64,000 nucleotides of DNA from assembly GCA_001709035.1 (NCBI GenBank), contig LVKA01000016.1, positions 186,001 to 250,000 of the forward strand, written 5' to 3'. Below the pieces are notes generated by a model. It was not told the origin of the DNA. It worked only from the letters and a program-made list of their open reading frames with translations, and did not search any database. Every line of letters begins with the position of its first letter. Position 1 is the stretch's first letter. Shown here in pieces: positions 26,607-37,285 of the stretch. Origin of the DNA: Candidatus Thiodiazotropha endoloripes (GTDB lineage Bacteria; Pseudomonadota; Gammaproteobacteria; Chromatiales; Chromatiaceae). Made by a program: the position numbers and the translations under genes.

Positions 26607-28919
26607 TTAATCTTTAGGCGGAGGTGGTGCCAGTACAGTACGGCTGCCATTATTTTCAGCCGGTCCGACAATCCCGGTACGCTCCATCTCTTCTATCATT
26701 CTGGCAGCCCGGTTGTAACCAATCTTCAACCTGCGCTGCACGCCGGATATTGAGGCCCGCCGGGTCTCCGTGACAATTCGTACCGCTTCGTCATAGAGCG
26801 GATCATTGTCCTCCGTATCACCGCTTTCAGCTGGAAATCCAGGTACCGATTCCGTCGCTTCCTGCACGATCTCTTCCAGATAGTCGGGTTGCCCCGAATC
26901 CTTCAGGTGTTTCACCACCCGATGCACTTCGTTGTCGTCGACAAAGGCGCCATGCATACGCTGGGGTATATTACTGCCGGTTCCCATATAGAGCATGTCA
27001 CCATGACCCAACAGATGTTCGGCCCCCATCTGATCGAGGATTGTTCTTGAATCGACTCTGGATGAGACCTGGAAAGCGATTCGGGTAGGAATATTCGCTT
27101 TGATCAGACCGGTAATGACATCCACTGAGGGCCGCTGGGTCGCCAGGATCAGATGGATACCGGATGCCCTCGCCTTCTGCGCCAATCGTGCAATCAACTC
27201 CTCGACCTTTTTTCTTGCCATCATCATCATGTCGGCAAGCTCGTCGATAATGACCACAATAAATGGCAGAGGTTCCAGGGTCGGATGAGCCATCGCTTCG
27301 ATGACTTCGGTCGGTTCCGGCTGAAACAACGGATCCTTGATCGGCTCGCCCTTTTTGATCGCCTCTTTCACTTTACGGTTGTAGCCAGTGATGTTACGAA
27401 CCCCCAGACTGGCCATCAGACGATAACGACGCTCCATCTCACCGACACACCAGCGCAGGGCATTGGCTGCCTCCTGCATGTCGGTCACCACCGGAGTCAG
27501 CAGATGAGGTATGCCCTCGTAGACCGAAAGTTCCAACATTTTCGGATCGACCATGATCATCCGCACTTCATCCGGTTTCGATTTGTAGAGCAGACTGAGA
27601 ATCATGGCATTGATCGCAACGGATTTACCGGAACCGGTGGTACCTGCGATCAGTGCGTGGGGCATCTTGGCCAGATCAGCACACATCGGATTACCCGCGA
27701 TGTCCTTACCCAGAGCGAGTGTCAGGGGCGACTTTGAGGACTCGTAGGTCTCCGACTGCAGCACCTCACTGAGGAAGACCATCTCCCGATACTCATTCGG
27801 GATCTCCAGGCCAATCACCGATTTCCCCGGAATGACTTCCACCACCCGCACCGCAACGGTTGAGAGTGCCCGGGCAAGGTCTTTCGACAGGCCACTGATC
27901 TTACTGACCTTGGTACCTGCCGCCAGCTTCAACTCATAGAGGGTGACCACGGGTCCGGGATGTACGGCAACCACCTCGACATCGATATCGAAGTCGGCAA
28001 ATTTGAGCTCCACCTGACGTGACATGGCCTGCAGCGCCTCAGGTGAATAGGCCTGCACCGTCTGCTTGGCCGGATCGAGTAGTGCCAGAGGTGGAAGCTC
28101 GCTGTTGGGATCGGCTTCAAACAGAGGGACCTGACGCTCCTTCTCAACCCGCGCACTGGGTTTAGGCGCATTGATTACCGGTTCTATTCTGGGTTGTTTG
28201 CGGCTCTTCTCCTTTTTCTGCTCCTTTTTGATCAACTCCACCCGTTCCTGTCGCGCACGCTTCGCAGCATGACGCTCCTGCAGTGAAAGAAATCCCCGCT
28301 GAAGAGCGTGTGTGGTTTTCAGTACCAGGCCACCGAGAAAATCCATTACGGTGAACCAGGAGACGCCGGTAAACAGGGTAAAACCGCTGAGAAACAGAGC
28401 CAACATCAACAGACTGCTGCCTGAACTACTGAAAACAGCCTCGAAATAGTTACCCAGAAGCGTACCCAGAGCCCCGCCCGTACCGGTAGGCAGATTAGCC
28501 ATCAGATGATTGGTATGCAGTGCCGCCAGCGCACATCCTGAGGCCAGGGTGATGAAAAAACCGAGCCAGCGAACCAGTACCAGATTGATGTTTACAGAGT
28601 CGTCCGGATTGCGACGGCGAAAAACCAGTACCGCACTCCAACTCAGCATGATCGGAAACAGATAGGCAAAGATGCCAAACAGATAGAGAAAGACGTCCGC
28701 AAACCAGGCGCCGGCGGGTCCCCCTGAATTGAGAACCTTGGCTTCCGAACCGGTATAGGACCAGCCCGGATCAAGCGGGGAGTAACTGAACAGCGAAAGA
28801 AGCAGATAACCACTAAGACAGAACAGGCTCCACATGATACCTTCCCGCATGGCATGACTGACATGGGAATGGAAGGCACTCTGTGCTGGTGTTTGTTGGC
28901 TTTTTGCCTGTACTGCCAT
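26607..28919 (-). CDS. ftsK: FtsK DNA translocase
   Basis: FtsK couples chromosome dimer resolution to septation. The protein has 770 residues: four N-terminal membrane spans (about 25-205), a short basic linker (about 210-280; much shorter than in Escherichia coli), the motor domain with Walker A (AGTTGSGKS) and Walker B ([12 protein letters not shown]), and a C-terminal gamma winged helix ([33 protein letters not shown]), which recognises KOPS sites. ATG start. It leads the ftsK-lolA-rarA operon, divergent from nothing close; ald lies 177 bp upstream on the same strand. Confidence 0.98.
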   Translation of the reverse strand: MAVQAKSQQTPAQSAFHSHVSHAMREGIMWSLFCLSGYLLLSLFSYSPLDPGWSYTGSEAKVLNSGGPAGAWFADVFLYLFGIFAYLFPIMLSWSAVLVFRRRNPDDSVNINLVLVRWLGFFITLASGCALAALHTNHLMANLPTGTGGALGTLLGNYFEAVFSSSGSSLLMLALFLSGFTLFTGVSWFTVMDFLGGLVLKTTHALQRGFLSLQERHAAKRARQERVELIKKEQKKEKSRKQPRIEPVINAPKPSARVEKERQVPLFEADPNSELPPLALLDPAKQTVQAYSPEALQAMSRQVELKFADFDIDVEVVAVHPGPVVTLYELKLAAGTKVSKISGLSKDLARALSTVAVRVVEVIPGKSVIGLEIPNEYREMVFLSEVLQSETYESSKSPLTLALGKDIAGNPMCADLAKMPHALIAGTTGSGKSVAINAMILSLLYKSKPDEVRMIMVDPKMLELSVYEGIPHLLTPVVTDMQEAANALRWCVGEMERRYRLMASLGVRNITGYNRKVKEAIKKGEPIKDPLFQPEPTEVIEAMAHPTLEPLPFIVVIIDELADMMMMARKKVEELIARLAQKARASGIHLILATQRPSVDVITGLIKANIPTRIAFQVSSRVDSRTILDQMGAEHLLGHGDMLYMGTGSNIPQRMHGAFVDDNEVHRVVKHLKDSGQPDYLEEIVQEATESVPGFPAESGDTEDNDPLYDEAVRIVTETRRASISGVQRRLKIGYNRAARMIEEMERTGIVGPAENNGSRTVLAPPPPKD

Positions 28920-29096
28920 AGTTTCGTCTCAATCCAATCGCTGACCCTGGCGGGTTCAATCAGGAGCGTGCGCCCTAAGGAGGAATATTCCACAGGGGTC
29001 TGCGCTCAAGCTGTGGTTTCCGGTTATTTCAATCTGGAATATTCTATCAATTATCACTTCTATATTATAGGGTTACATATTTTTGTTATTCTTGAT

Positions 29097-30161
29097 TCAC
29101 AAGTATTGATCGCGCAATACAGGATGCACAAGTTCCCCCTTTGCCAGGTTTACCGCACCCCACAGCTGCTGATCACTTTGCCAATCTTCCCCGACCAGAC
29201 GATGTAGATAAGGCATCATTGATGCCGACAGGGCCTGACTGGCGCTTCTCGGCACCGCACCAGGCATGTTAGTCACGCAGAAATGCGTCACACCATCCAC
29301 TTTGTAGGTTGGATCTTCGTAACTGGTCGGTCGGGTGGTCTCAATGCACCCACCCTGATCCACGGATATATCCACCACCACACTACCAGGACTCATTGAG
29401 GAGATCTGCGACCGATCAACAATTTTGGGTGCCTTGGATGCGGGAATCAGTACAGCCCCGATCAACAGGTCCGCATTTGCCACGGCCTCACTCACCGCAT
29501 CCGTATAGGGATAGATTGCGGTCACATTCCTACCGATCCGGCGCAACTCCCCCATCCTCTCCCTCAATCGGTCAAACACAGTCACCCGCGCTCCCATGGC
29601 GGCAGCCAACTCCGCAGCATTTCCACCCGCCTGACCGCCACCGAGAATCACAACGTGACCCCGCTCTGCAGCCGGTAAACCACCAAGCAGCAATCCCTTG
29701 CCGCCCTGATGATGGTGCAATAGAGTGATGCCGTTCTGAACTGCAAGACGTCCGGCAATATCGCTCATGGGCGCCAAAATCGGTAATTTACCCTGCGCCT
29801 CCACCGTCTCGAATGCAATTCCTGTGACCCCGGATGCAAGTAGCCGCCGGGTCAGTGATTCATCAGCAGCGAGATGCAGAAAGCAGAACAGCAACTGCCC
29901 GGCCCGTAGCATCTCCGGCTCATCACCATAGGGCTCCTTCACCTTGACCACCAGATCAGATTCCTGATAGATCTCTGCGGCACTTCCGACAAGGGTTACC
30001 CCCAGCTTCGCATAGCTCTGATCCGGGTAGCCGCTTGCCAGGCCGGCTCCACTCTGCAGAAGCACTTGATGACCTTTCTTCACAAGCTCTGCACAGGCTT
30101 CCGGCACCAGGCCAACACGCCCCTCCAGGGGTTTGATTTCTGTTGGAATACCAATTTTCAT
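29097..30161 (-). CDS. ald: Alanine dehydrogenase
   Basis: Ald interconverts L-alanine and pyruvate with NAD+/NADH. The protein has 354 residues, close to the usual 370. Visible are the N-terminal MKIGIPTEIKPLEGRVGLVP with catalytic Lys (VVKVKEP region), HLAADESLT, the Rossmann motif VILGGGQAGGNAAELA and the conserved VDISVDQGGCIETTRPTSY. It starts at ATG. It is divergent from trxB across 176 bp. The C-terminus (LAKGELVHPVLRDQYL) is shorter than in the Bacillus enzyme, yet no catalytic block is lost. Confidence 0.93.
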   Translation of the reverse strand: MKIGIPTEIKPLEGRVGLVPEACAELVKKGHQVLLQSGAGLASGYPDQSYAKLGVTLVGSAAEIYQESDLVVKVKEPYGDEPEMLRAGQLLFCFLHLAADESLTRRLLASGVTGIAFETVEAQGKLPILAPMSDIAGRLAVQNGITLLHHHQGGKGLLLGGLPAAERGHVVILGGGQAGGNAAELAAAMGARVTVFDRLRERMGELRRIGRNVTAIYPYTDAVSEAVANADLLIGAVLIPASKAPKIVDRSQISSMSPGSVVVDISVDQGGCIETTRPTSYEDPTYKVDGVTHFCVTNMPGAVPRSASQALSASMMPYLHRLVGEDWQSDQQLWGAVNLAKGELVHPVLRDQYL

Positions 30162-30331
30162 ACCATGTTTCTCGTGGTGAATCTTTACCCAGGAGTGATG
30201 ATTCCGTAGTATTCCCGCATTCTCTAATTCAGACTTGGATGCGGGTCTCCGATTTTCGGACTCTATAATCTTCTAGTCCCATAGTTTTTCATAATCTGCC
30301 GCCGATTCAGGGCAGATTCCGAGTGGAGTAA

Positions 30332-31303
<972 letters not shown>

Positions 31304-31317
31304 CCACTCTGGACTAG

Positions 31318-31342
31318 CCCGGTTTCTGAAACGGAAACCGGG
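31318..31342 (+). terminator. Stem-loop after trxB
   Basis: CCCGGTTTC and GAAACCGGG pair perfectly around a 7-nt loop, 14 nt after the trxB stop. No T-tract follows, so termination would be inefficient or Rho-assisted. Confidence 0.5.
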
Positions 31343-31475
31343 ATAGATACAATAGGCTCATGAATCTGGCTGCCTCCCTCCCCCGCTCATCCGGTCAAGC
31401 CAAACACCACTACCCTCACTCGCCGGTCAATAGGCAGTTTTCCCTGAGTGCCAGTCTGCTGCCATCTGTTTGCGT

Positions 31476-31655
31476 ATGGCCGGGTTAATCGTATTGCTCA
31501 TCATCACCCTGGGTAGTGCAATCCTCTGCCACAGGATCGCTGTAAAAAGAGGAGGAAATGGTGCTGTTTGGGGCCTGTTAGGCCTGCTATTAGGGCCGAT
31601 AGCGATACCTTTTGTCTTTTTAGTCAAGCCCAAAACGCGCAACACCGACGAGTAG
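31476..31655 (+). CDS. Small two-span membrane protein, function unknown
   Basis: The 59-residue protein reads MAGLIVLLIITLGSAILCHR, then GGNGAVWGLLGLLLGPIAIPFVFLVKPKTR. Two membrane spans are joined by a basic loop (RIAVKRGGNG). The pattern basic-G-x-x-W-x2-LGLLLGPIA is common in small uncharacterised bacterial membrane proteins. The ATG lacks a strong ribosome site; a TTG six nt upstream is an alternative. No operon partner is evident. Function unknown. Confidence 0.6.
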   Translation: MAGLIVLLIITLGSAILCHRIAVKRGGNGAVWGLLGLLLGPIAIPFVFLVKPKTRNTDE

Positions 31656-31714
31656 TGGCACATAATCAGGCGTAACCCCTTCCTAAGAAGTATCTAAAGA
31701 GGGGGCTGAGGCTA

Positions 31715-32383
31715 TCAGCCTCGCTCGCGGGCAATACTGCCAAGCACATAGGAGCAGAGCAGTAACTGCTGAAAGCGATTGAGTCCGCGAAACTCCAGGC
31801 CGTGCAGATAACGCATAGACCCATCAGGCGCAGGTGTCTCACGGATATTCCTGATCGTGGCCAACACCTTGAGGACATCATTGCCACCACAGACCGATAG
31901 GGTCTGGGTAATCTGAATGATCGATCCCACATCACCAAGTTTGTCACTATCGATTACCCTTGCGCCGGTACTGCTCAGGTCGGTGATGATCACATGTCGC
32001 TGCAGATCAGTGCCGCTTGTGCCTTGTGGCTTGATAACCACAGCCTGCAATTCAGTGGGTACACGAGGTGCGTTTCTTACCACCGCACTCTCAACATCGT
32101 CAGGATAGGCCAGATGAATGTGTGGATAGGGCTTTGACGAGGCGTGAAGCACTCTGGCGACAAATCCGAAAATGTTACTGCCCTGTAACATCCGTACCGT
32201 AAAACTCTGACCGTCGCGGACAATGATGGGATTACCGGCTTTACGTGGTGTGGTGATCACCAGGCTTTGACCTGGCAGAAACCCGACCAGGGTAGCGGAA
32301 TAGCGATCCAGGTTTTCCGCGGGAGGTGCAAACTGTAATTGTAATACATCACCAATCTGCAGGTGTTTGACGGCGTCAGACAA
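31715..32383 (-). CDS. YcgR-like PilZ domain protein (flagellar brake family)
   Basis: The 222-residue protein has an N-terminal YcgR-type domain (about 1-105: GDVLQLQF, LVGFLPGQSLVITTP, GQSFTVRMLQGSNIFGF) and a C-terminal PilZ domain (about 115-215) with the c-di-GMP-binding RxxxR (RNAPRVPT) and DLSSTG motifs. YcgR-like proteins slow flagellar rotation when c-di-GMP is high. Start chosen at TTG with GGAG 7 nt upstream; a TTG 15 nt earlier is the alternative. No flagellar gene is adjacent, but the flagellar cluster lies 15 kb away. Confidence 0.85.
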   Translation of the reverse strand: MSDAVKHLQIGDVLQLQFAPPAENLDRYSATLVGFLPGQSLVITTPRKAGNPIIVRDGQSFTVRMLQGSNIFGFVARVLHASSKPYPHIHLAYPDDVESAVVRNAPRVPTELQAVVIKPQGTSGTDLQRHVIITDLSSTGARVIDSDKLGDVGSIIQITQTLSVCGGNDVLKVLATIRNIRETPAPDGSMRYLHGLEFRGLNRFQQLLLCSYVLGSIARERG

Positions 32384-32675
32384 AACAATACTCCGCAATC
32401 TGATTCAAAATAAATACCCCTTCAAGCCATCGAGACAATCTGACAACAATTGTATACAGGTGCTTACTGCTTAGCTTATACCGCTACCGGAGATCAGTTG
32501 CACTTCCATCTCCCCAGCCAATACCAGAGCCGCATCCCAATCAGTGATGTGGACCCGGGAAAATATTTCAGCGCTTTTCCGATAACCACATATTCATCCG
32601 GTGAATAATGCGAATTTTTTATTGTTTGTACAAGTGCCTGTTATGATTATATTAAAACCAGGCTATAAACAAACT

Positions 32676-33383
32676 ATGATTTTTCTACTCGACGATAACC
32701 CTAACACCCCGTTCCCGGATGTGTCACTGGCTGAAAAAGAGCCGGATGGGTTGTTGGCAGTGGGTGGAGATCTCACCCCTCAACGCCTTATTCAGGCCTA
32801 TCAGTTGGGCATATTCCCCTGGTTTTCCGAGGGTGAGCCCATACTCTGGTGGTCACCTGACCCTCGAACCGTGCTCTATCCCGAAAAGATCAAAATCAGT
32901 CGCAGCCTACGTAAAACCCTGAGAAAAAAACTCTATCGTGTCACCTTTGACCATAAATTCGATGAAGTCATTCGAGCCTGTGCAGCGCCCAGAGACGACT
33001 CACCTGGGACCTGGCTGGTGCCGGAAATGATCAATGCTTACACTGAACAGTATAAGCTGGGGCTTGCCCACTCAGTCGAGGTTTGGAAGGAGAACCAATT
33101 GGTGGGTGGGCTATACGGTATGGCGATAGGGCGTGTCTTTTTTGGCGAGTCCATGTTCAGCCGGGCGAATGACAGCTCCAAGGTTGCCCTGGTCTATTTA
33201 AGCAGCCAGTTGAAAGCATGGGGTTTCAGAATGATCGATTGTCAGGTCTACACCAGACATCTGGCCAGTCTTGGAGCTGAGGAGATTCCGAGACAGCAAT
33301 TCTGTCAGGACCTCTACAGCTGGACCCGCCTCGATACCCAGGTAGGCAGCTGGGCAAGCATCGAGCCAATCCAACCATGTTAG
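32676..33383 (+). CDS. aat: Leucyl/phenylalanyl-tRNA-protein transferase
   Basis: Aat adds Leu or Phe to N-terminal Arg or Lys of proteins, marking them for ClpAP (N-end rule). The 235-residue protein has FLLDDNPNTPFPDVSLAEKEPDGLLAVGGDL, QLGIFPWFSEGEPILWWSPDPR and FFGESMFSRANDSSKVALVYL, the diagnostic family blocks. I start at the ATG giving MIFLLDD, matching the family, rather than 75 nt upstream. Its stop overlaps the next gene by 7 nt. A short open frame without start on the minus strand lies just upstream (32478-32590) and looks non-functional. Confidence 0.97.
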   Translation: MIFLLDDNPNTPFPDVSLAEKEPDGLLAVGGDLTPQRLIQAYQLGIFPWFSEGEPILWWSPDPRTVLYPEKIKISRSLRKTLRKKLYRVTFDHKFDEVIRACAAPRDDSPGTWLVPEMINAYTEQYKLGLAHSVEVWKENQLVGGLYGMAIGRVFFGESMFSRANDSSKVALVYLSSQLKAWGFRMIDCQVYTRHLASLGAEEIPRQQFCQDLYSWTRLDTQVGSWASIEPIQPC

Positions 33384-34123
33384 ATAACCCGGGCTTTGCA
33401 CAGGAGAATGCCTATGCGCTCTATATGAGCCAATTGCATGAGTGTTCCTATTTGCCTGGTAGAGAAGCCAGAAACCTGTTTCTCGACCCTATGGCAAAGG
33501 TCACTGATGAACTCTACCAGCAGTTGATCGACAGAGGTTTTAGACGCAGTGGCTGTTATCTCTATCAGCCCGCCTGTCCCAACTGCACCAGTTGTGTCTC
33601 GCTACGAATACCGGTCGAAGCTTATCGACCATCACGCAGTCAGCGTAGAAACTGGACAAGGAACCGTGATCGTTACCAGGTCAAACTCTTGAACTCCGAC
33701 TACTCTGATGAACACTACCAGCTCTACAAGAGATACCTTCTGCAGAGACATCCTGATGGCGCCATGGCATGTAACAGTCCCGGGCAATATACCCAGTTTC
33801 TTACCTGTGATTGGGCTGAAACGCAGTTTATTGAATTCCGTGATGCCGATCGTTTAGCTGCTGTTGCGGTCAGTGATCTACTGCCAAATGGCACTTCATC
33901 AGTCTATACCTTTTATGATCCGCAACTGACCCGGGAGGGTTTGGGTGTGTTTGCTTTGATATGGCAGATCTACCATACAAAAGAGCTCGGCTTGGAGTGG
34001 GTTTACCCGGGGTTCTGGATTGAAGCCTGCAGTAAAATGAACTATAAGTCCCGCTTCCGCCCGTTCGAATACTGGACAGGACAACAGTGGGCCAGTCATA
34101 CAGAAATAGTGGTCGAGGAATAA
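33377..34123 (+). CDS. bpt: Aspartate/glutamate leucyltransferase
   Basis: Bpt transfers Leu from tRNA to N-terminal Asp or Glu, the bacterial counterpart of ATE1. The 248-residue protein contains HECSYLPGREARNLFLDP, the Cys cluster CPNCTSC, RNRDRYQVK and FYDPQLTREGLGVFALIWQI, then YPGFWIEACSKMNYKSRF, all typical. It overlaps aat by 7 nt, so the two N-end-rule enzymes form a translationally coupled pair. clpS and clpA are not in the window. Confidence 0.96.
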   Translation: MLDNPGFAQENAYALYMSQLHECSYLPGREARNLFLDPMAKVTDELYQQLIDRGFRRSGCYLYQPACPNCTSCVSLRIPVEAYRPSRSQRRNWTRNRDRYQVKLLNSDYSDEHYQLYKRYLLQRHPDGAMACNSPGQYTQFLTCDWAETQFIEFRDADRLAAVAVSDLLPNGTSSVYTFYDPQLTREGLGVFALIWQIYHTKELGLEWVYPGFWIEACSKMNYKSRFRPFEYWTGQQWASHTEIVVEE

Positions 34124-34366
34124 CTCGGTCTATACGATTCAGTCATCAATCGTAAATCACACGTTATCCGCTAGCCCGCACAATAACACCAACTCGCTCT
34201 ACTGCAACAAGTCAGACAAAAATAACACCGGCATCAACCCTATGAGAATTCGTTAACCTCTTTGTCTGGTAAAACTTGCCTTTGATCTTTCCTTTACTGA
34301 GCTGTTGCAGGTCTTCCTGATTGGTCTATATCCGCCCTTGTACCCGTGTTGAGTTTTTCCTCGGAG

Positions 34367-34618
34367 TCAGAGATCGAGAACAAGCTTTTTACGCCTTGGT
34401 TTGTACGTAACCTGTGGTTGATTCTTCTTTCGATCTGTAACAGTGGGTTTAAGTGTGGTCGAATTCATTCTGTTCGCGAGCTCTTCGCGCAATATCAACA
34501 CATCAGATGGCGCATCGATCCCAAATCTTACATTGCCATTATGGATACTCAGAATCCTAAGTGTTACTGCCTCTCCTACTTGCAGTGACTGATTCAAATG
34601 GCGTGTCAGTACCAGCAT
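34367..34618 (-). CDS. CsrA-family RNA-binding protein with a basic C-terminal extension
   Basis: CsrA proteins bind GGA motifs in mRNA and control carbon storage and motility. Residues 1-52 are a CsrA core: MLVLTRHLNQSLQVGEAVTL, GNVRFGIDAPSDVLILREEL, with the key Arg of (L)REE present. Residues 53-83 form a lysine/arginine-rich tail (DRKKNQ, KPRRKKLVLDL) absent from classical 61-residue CsrA. The core differs from consensus (LTRRVGE becomes LTRHLNQ), so this is probably a paralogue rather than the housekeeping copy. An AGGAGGT-type site (ACCTCCT on the plus strand) lies about 8 nt upstream of the ATG. Confidence 0.88.
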   Translation of the reverse strand: MLVLTRHLNQSLQVGEAVTLRILSIHNGNVRFGIDAPSDVLILREELANRMNSTTLKPTVTDRKKNQPQVTYKPRRKKLVLDL

Positions 34619-34707
34619 TAGCTACCTCCTTGGAGCATATAATTATTAAGTTTACCGTACAGAACCGACATGGCCTGGTCAGTTTTTTCATATAGCGAGT
34701 GATGAAT

Positions 34708-34747
34708 GTACAGTAGAACTAATAGTCCAATCATACATTATTGGATA
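34708..34747. repeat. Diverged direct repeat A, copy 1, with internal dyad TCCAAT-N8-ATTGGA
   Basis: TGTACAGTAGAACTAATAGTCCAAT... is repeated, with a 3-nt gap and several changes, at 34993-35028. The dyad arms are at 34726-34731 and 34740-34745. It lies about 100 nt upstream of the csrA-like start. Confidence 0.5.
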
Positions 34748-34854
34748 TGCAGATCCACAGAAACTCAACCCAATTTTAGTTGATTTTTTTTGATTGCGGT
34801 GACTGCAACAAATATGGAGTACAGCTTTTTTTTATTATCAATAAATAGTGATTG

Positions 34855-34869
34855 TTCAATTATATTGAA
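34855..34869. promoter_or_regulatory. Palindrome B, copy 1 (TTCAATTATATTGAA)
   Basis: A perfect 6-bp-arm dyad spaced by 3 nt. A near-identical copy (TTCAATTACATTGAA) is at 35077-35091. Both are preceded by TTG. Likely protein-binding sites or duplicated spacer sequence. Confidence 0.4.
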
Positions 34870-34992
34870 TCGGAACAGACCCTTTGAGTATGGTAATTAC
34901 ATCCCAATAACAATCGAGTATTTGAAGTCATACCGATAAAAAAGCAATCTTTGACGATCTTAAAACTCTGCCGCTAGTCATCCGTCACGATC

Positions 34993-35028
34993 TGTACAAT
35001 AACTCGATAGTCCAACAATCTATTGGAT
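34993..35028. repeat. Diverged direct repeat A, copy 2
   Basis: TGTACAATAACTCGATAGTCC... with dyad TCCAA-N7-TTGGA (35011-35027) mirrors copy 1. The whole 34619-35263 interval is AT-rich, has no convincing gene, and holds two A and two B elements in the order A-B-A-B. Confidence 0.5.
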
Positions 35029-35076
35029 TGCTGATAGGAACATCTTTCCTATACATCCTGAACTTAAATTAAGTTG

Positions 35077-35091
35077 TTCAATTACATTGAA
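35077..35091. promoter_or_regulatory. Palindrome B, copy 2 (TTCAATTACATTGAA)
   Basis: Second copy of the TTCAAT-N3-ATTGAA dyad, 222 bp after the first. It differs at one central base. Confidence 0.4.
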
Positions 35092-35263
35092 GTGTCTAGT
35101 CTTTACAGCATTTGTAGAACAGCAGAAAGCAAACAGGCCCTAAGAGCCTAATGGCTATTCCATGCGGTAACATCCAAAAATGACCGCTGTTCAGATAGAA
35201 AAATATTACCCACATATTCTGAGATTTCTACAGACGGCAGCACTTCAAGGGGGTGGAAAATCG

Positions 35264-36991
35264 TTAAAGTGTTACGCTGTTCGCCTGAGTGAGGCAAAAT
35301 ACCTCTACCGGTTTGCCTTTTTTATGCTGTCTCGGCCAGAGTGCATACCGACCTGCCATATGGTTACTCTCAGATAACTGATTAATCATACTCACACCGC
35401 TATCGGTCAAAGTAATGACAGGTAATCTCCTTCGACTGCCTTGCACAACTACCTTCTCGCTCCGGGTCAATCGATCTGCGATCCATCGGGGTGTTTTACC
35501 GTTGACCAAGCTGAATTGACAGTAATCCCATAGCAACCACTCCTCTAACTCCGGAGCATCATCTAGGTAGGGAATAATGAAATTGCAGACCTTTTCAAAG
35601 AGTTTGTCAGGCTGCAGGTTGTGCCTGGCAATCTCCACTCCTGAAACCTCAAGCAACCGATCAAAGCAGAGGCTGACACTTGCTGTAAAACAGTGCTTTA
35701 CAAGTCCCGACAAGGTAGTTTTTAGCAAACCACTGTTGTAGAGCCTTTCGAGTAATTCCGCGTAGCGCTTAAATTGCGCTATCTCTTTGAATTCTAAAGA
35801 TGGATTGGACAATACCTCATAGGGTGGCTCGGTATCCCACCGATAACCGAGTTGCACAGCCTGCTGCTGTAAAGGGGTCCCCGGGAGCATTTTCAGAATG
35901 CCCAGTTGCAAATGATCCGGATAGAGCCTGAAAGTCTGATCCAGGGAGCTGGCACACAGTTCAACGGACTCCCCTGGAAGCCCAACGATCAGGTCAAGGT
36001 GGACCGGATGTCGTCTCATCTCAACCAGGCGACGAATATTCTCCAGTGACTTTGCCACATCCATGTGGCGATCGATATTGAAAAGCACCTGGTCGTTCAG
36101 GGTCTGTAATCCGATCTCAAACTGGAACTTCCCCGGCATCGATTCCCGGAACACACGCATGGCCTGTTCAGAGATCCGGTCAGGATTGAGTTCCAGATGA
36201 AAGCGCAAGCCTGCAGGCGTTGCAGCAAAACGTCGTAGCAGTGTTGTGGTGCGTTTTTCTCCCAGATGAAAGCTACGATCCAGTAGTTTGACGGTTTTAT
36301 TGGATAACCGTTCGAGCACTTGCAGATCGGCTTCGACCCGATCCATGGGATAAGCTCTCAAGCGCTCTGTTGCACTACTACAGAAGCTGCACTGATAGGG
36401 GCAGCCTCTGGAAGTTTCCCAGTAAACCAAGGGCTTGTCGCTATCGAACCGTCCTTCTGTCAGAACCGGGGGAATCTCGGATACAGCCATCAATTGAATT
36501 GGATTTTGTTGAATCTGATTGTTTTTCCGGTAGACCAGACCTGAAACCGCCTCATAGCTCCCTTGCGCCTGAATAATCACGTTCATCAGGTCGGTAAAGG
36601 CGGCTTCCCCCTCCCCTTCGATCACATAGTCGATTTCAGTCACCCTGCTTAGTAGCTCTTCCCCTCTGGCGCCAGCCTCCGGCCCACCGAATACCACATG
36701 CGTATCAGGCAATAATTGCTTAAGCAGTCTGGTCAAACGTATGCTGGCTGCGATATTCCATAAATAGGTGGAGAAACCGAGGATTTTCGGTGCATATTCA
36801 ACCAGCCTCTCAATCAGCACCTGGTGATTGGTATTCACCAGCGCATCAAACAACTTCATCCGGTGCTCACAGCCTCGAGCATCCGCATAGGCTGCAATGG
36901 ATTGGAGAGCAAGCGAGCTGTGGCTGTAACCAGCATGCAGCGCTACAAGCGCAACCTTGGGACGATTTTCTGAAGCTGTTGGCGGTAACAA
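35264..36991 (-). CDS. B12-binding-domain radical SAM protein (DUF4080 type)
   Basis: The 575-residue protein has a cobalamin-binding-like Rossmann domain (about 10-140: VALVALHAGYSHSSLALQSIAAY, ILGFSTYLWN, VVFGGPEAG), a radical SAM barrel with CPYQCSFC as the CxxxCxxC cluster (about 199-206), and a C-terminal DUF4080-like region (after about 400). This group is widespread and uncharacterised; most members act as methyltransferases or related enzymes. The start is TTG with GAGGA 5 nt upstream. It has no operon partner. The substrate is unknown. Confidence 0.88.
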   Translation of the reverse strand: MLPPTASENRPKVALVALHAGYSHSSLALQSIAAYADARGCEHRMKLFDALVNTNHQVLIERLVEYAPKILGFSTYLWNIAASIRLTRLLKQLLPDTHVVFGGPEAGARGEELLSRVTEIDYVIEGEGEAAFTDLMNVIIQAQGSYEAVSGLVYRKNNQIQQNPIQLMAVSEIPPVLTEGRFDSDKPLVYWETSRGCPYQCSFCSSATERLRAYPMDRVEADLQVLERLSNKTVKLLDRSFHLGEKRTTTLLRRFAATPAGLRFHLELNPDRISEQAMRVFRESMPGKFQFEIGLQTLNDQVLFNIDRHMDVAKSLENIRRLVEMRRHPVHLDLIVGLPGESVELCASSLDQTFRLYPDHLQLGILKMLPGTPLQQQAVQLGYRWDTEPPYEVLSNPSLEFKEIAQFKRYAELLERLYNSGLLKTTLSGLVKHCFTASVSLCFDRLLEVSGVEIARHNLQPDKLFEKVCNFIIPYLDDAPELEEWLLWDYCQFSLVNGKTPRWIADRLTRSEKVVVQGSRRRLPVITLTDSGVSMINQLSESNHMAGRYALWPRQHKKGKPVEVFCLTQANSVTL

Positions 36992-37285
36992 GTTTTTCCT
37001 CTAACCTTAATACGATCCAGGAATAAGATTCATCTATCAGACTTCACTATCCAGAAGCACTGGCAGCCTGACCAGCTTAGGTCCTTGATGACAAAATCAG
37101 CTGTGTATTGTACACCTTCCGGGTTCCTCATCATTGCCACTTCGTCATTAGAAATTCCTCGATTTCAATGGCCTGCCAAGTTATCATTCATCAGCCTGAT
37201 TGCAGATATTGAGACTCTGCTCAATTTTCTCAAGTAACACTCTGATTACGCATTAACACTCTCATGGCAGAAAGGATTTGGAAGC

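Noticed and set aside
32470-32600. A truncated minus-strand gene upstream of the PilZ gene
   Set aside because: About 38 open codons without a start codon or known motif; too short to support.
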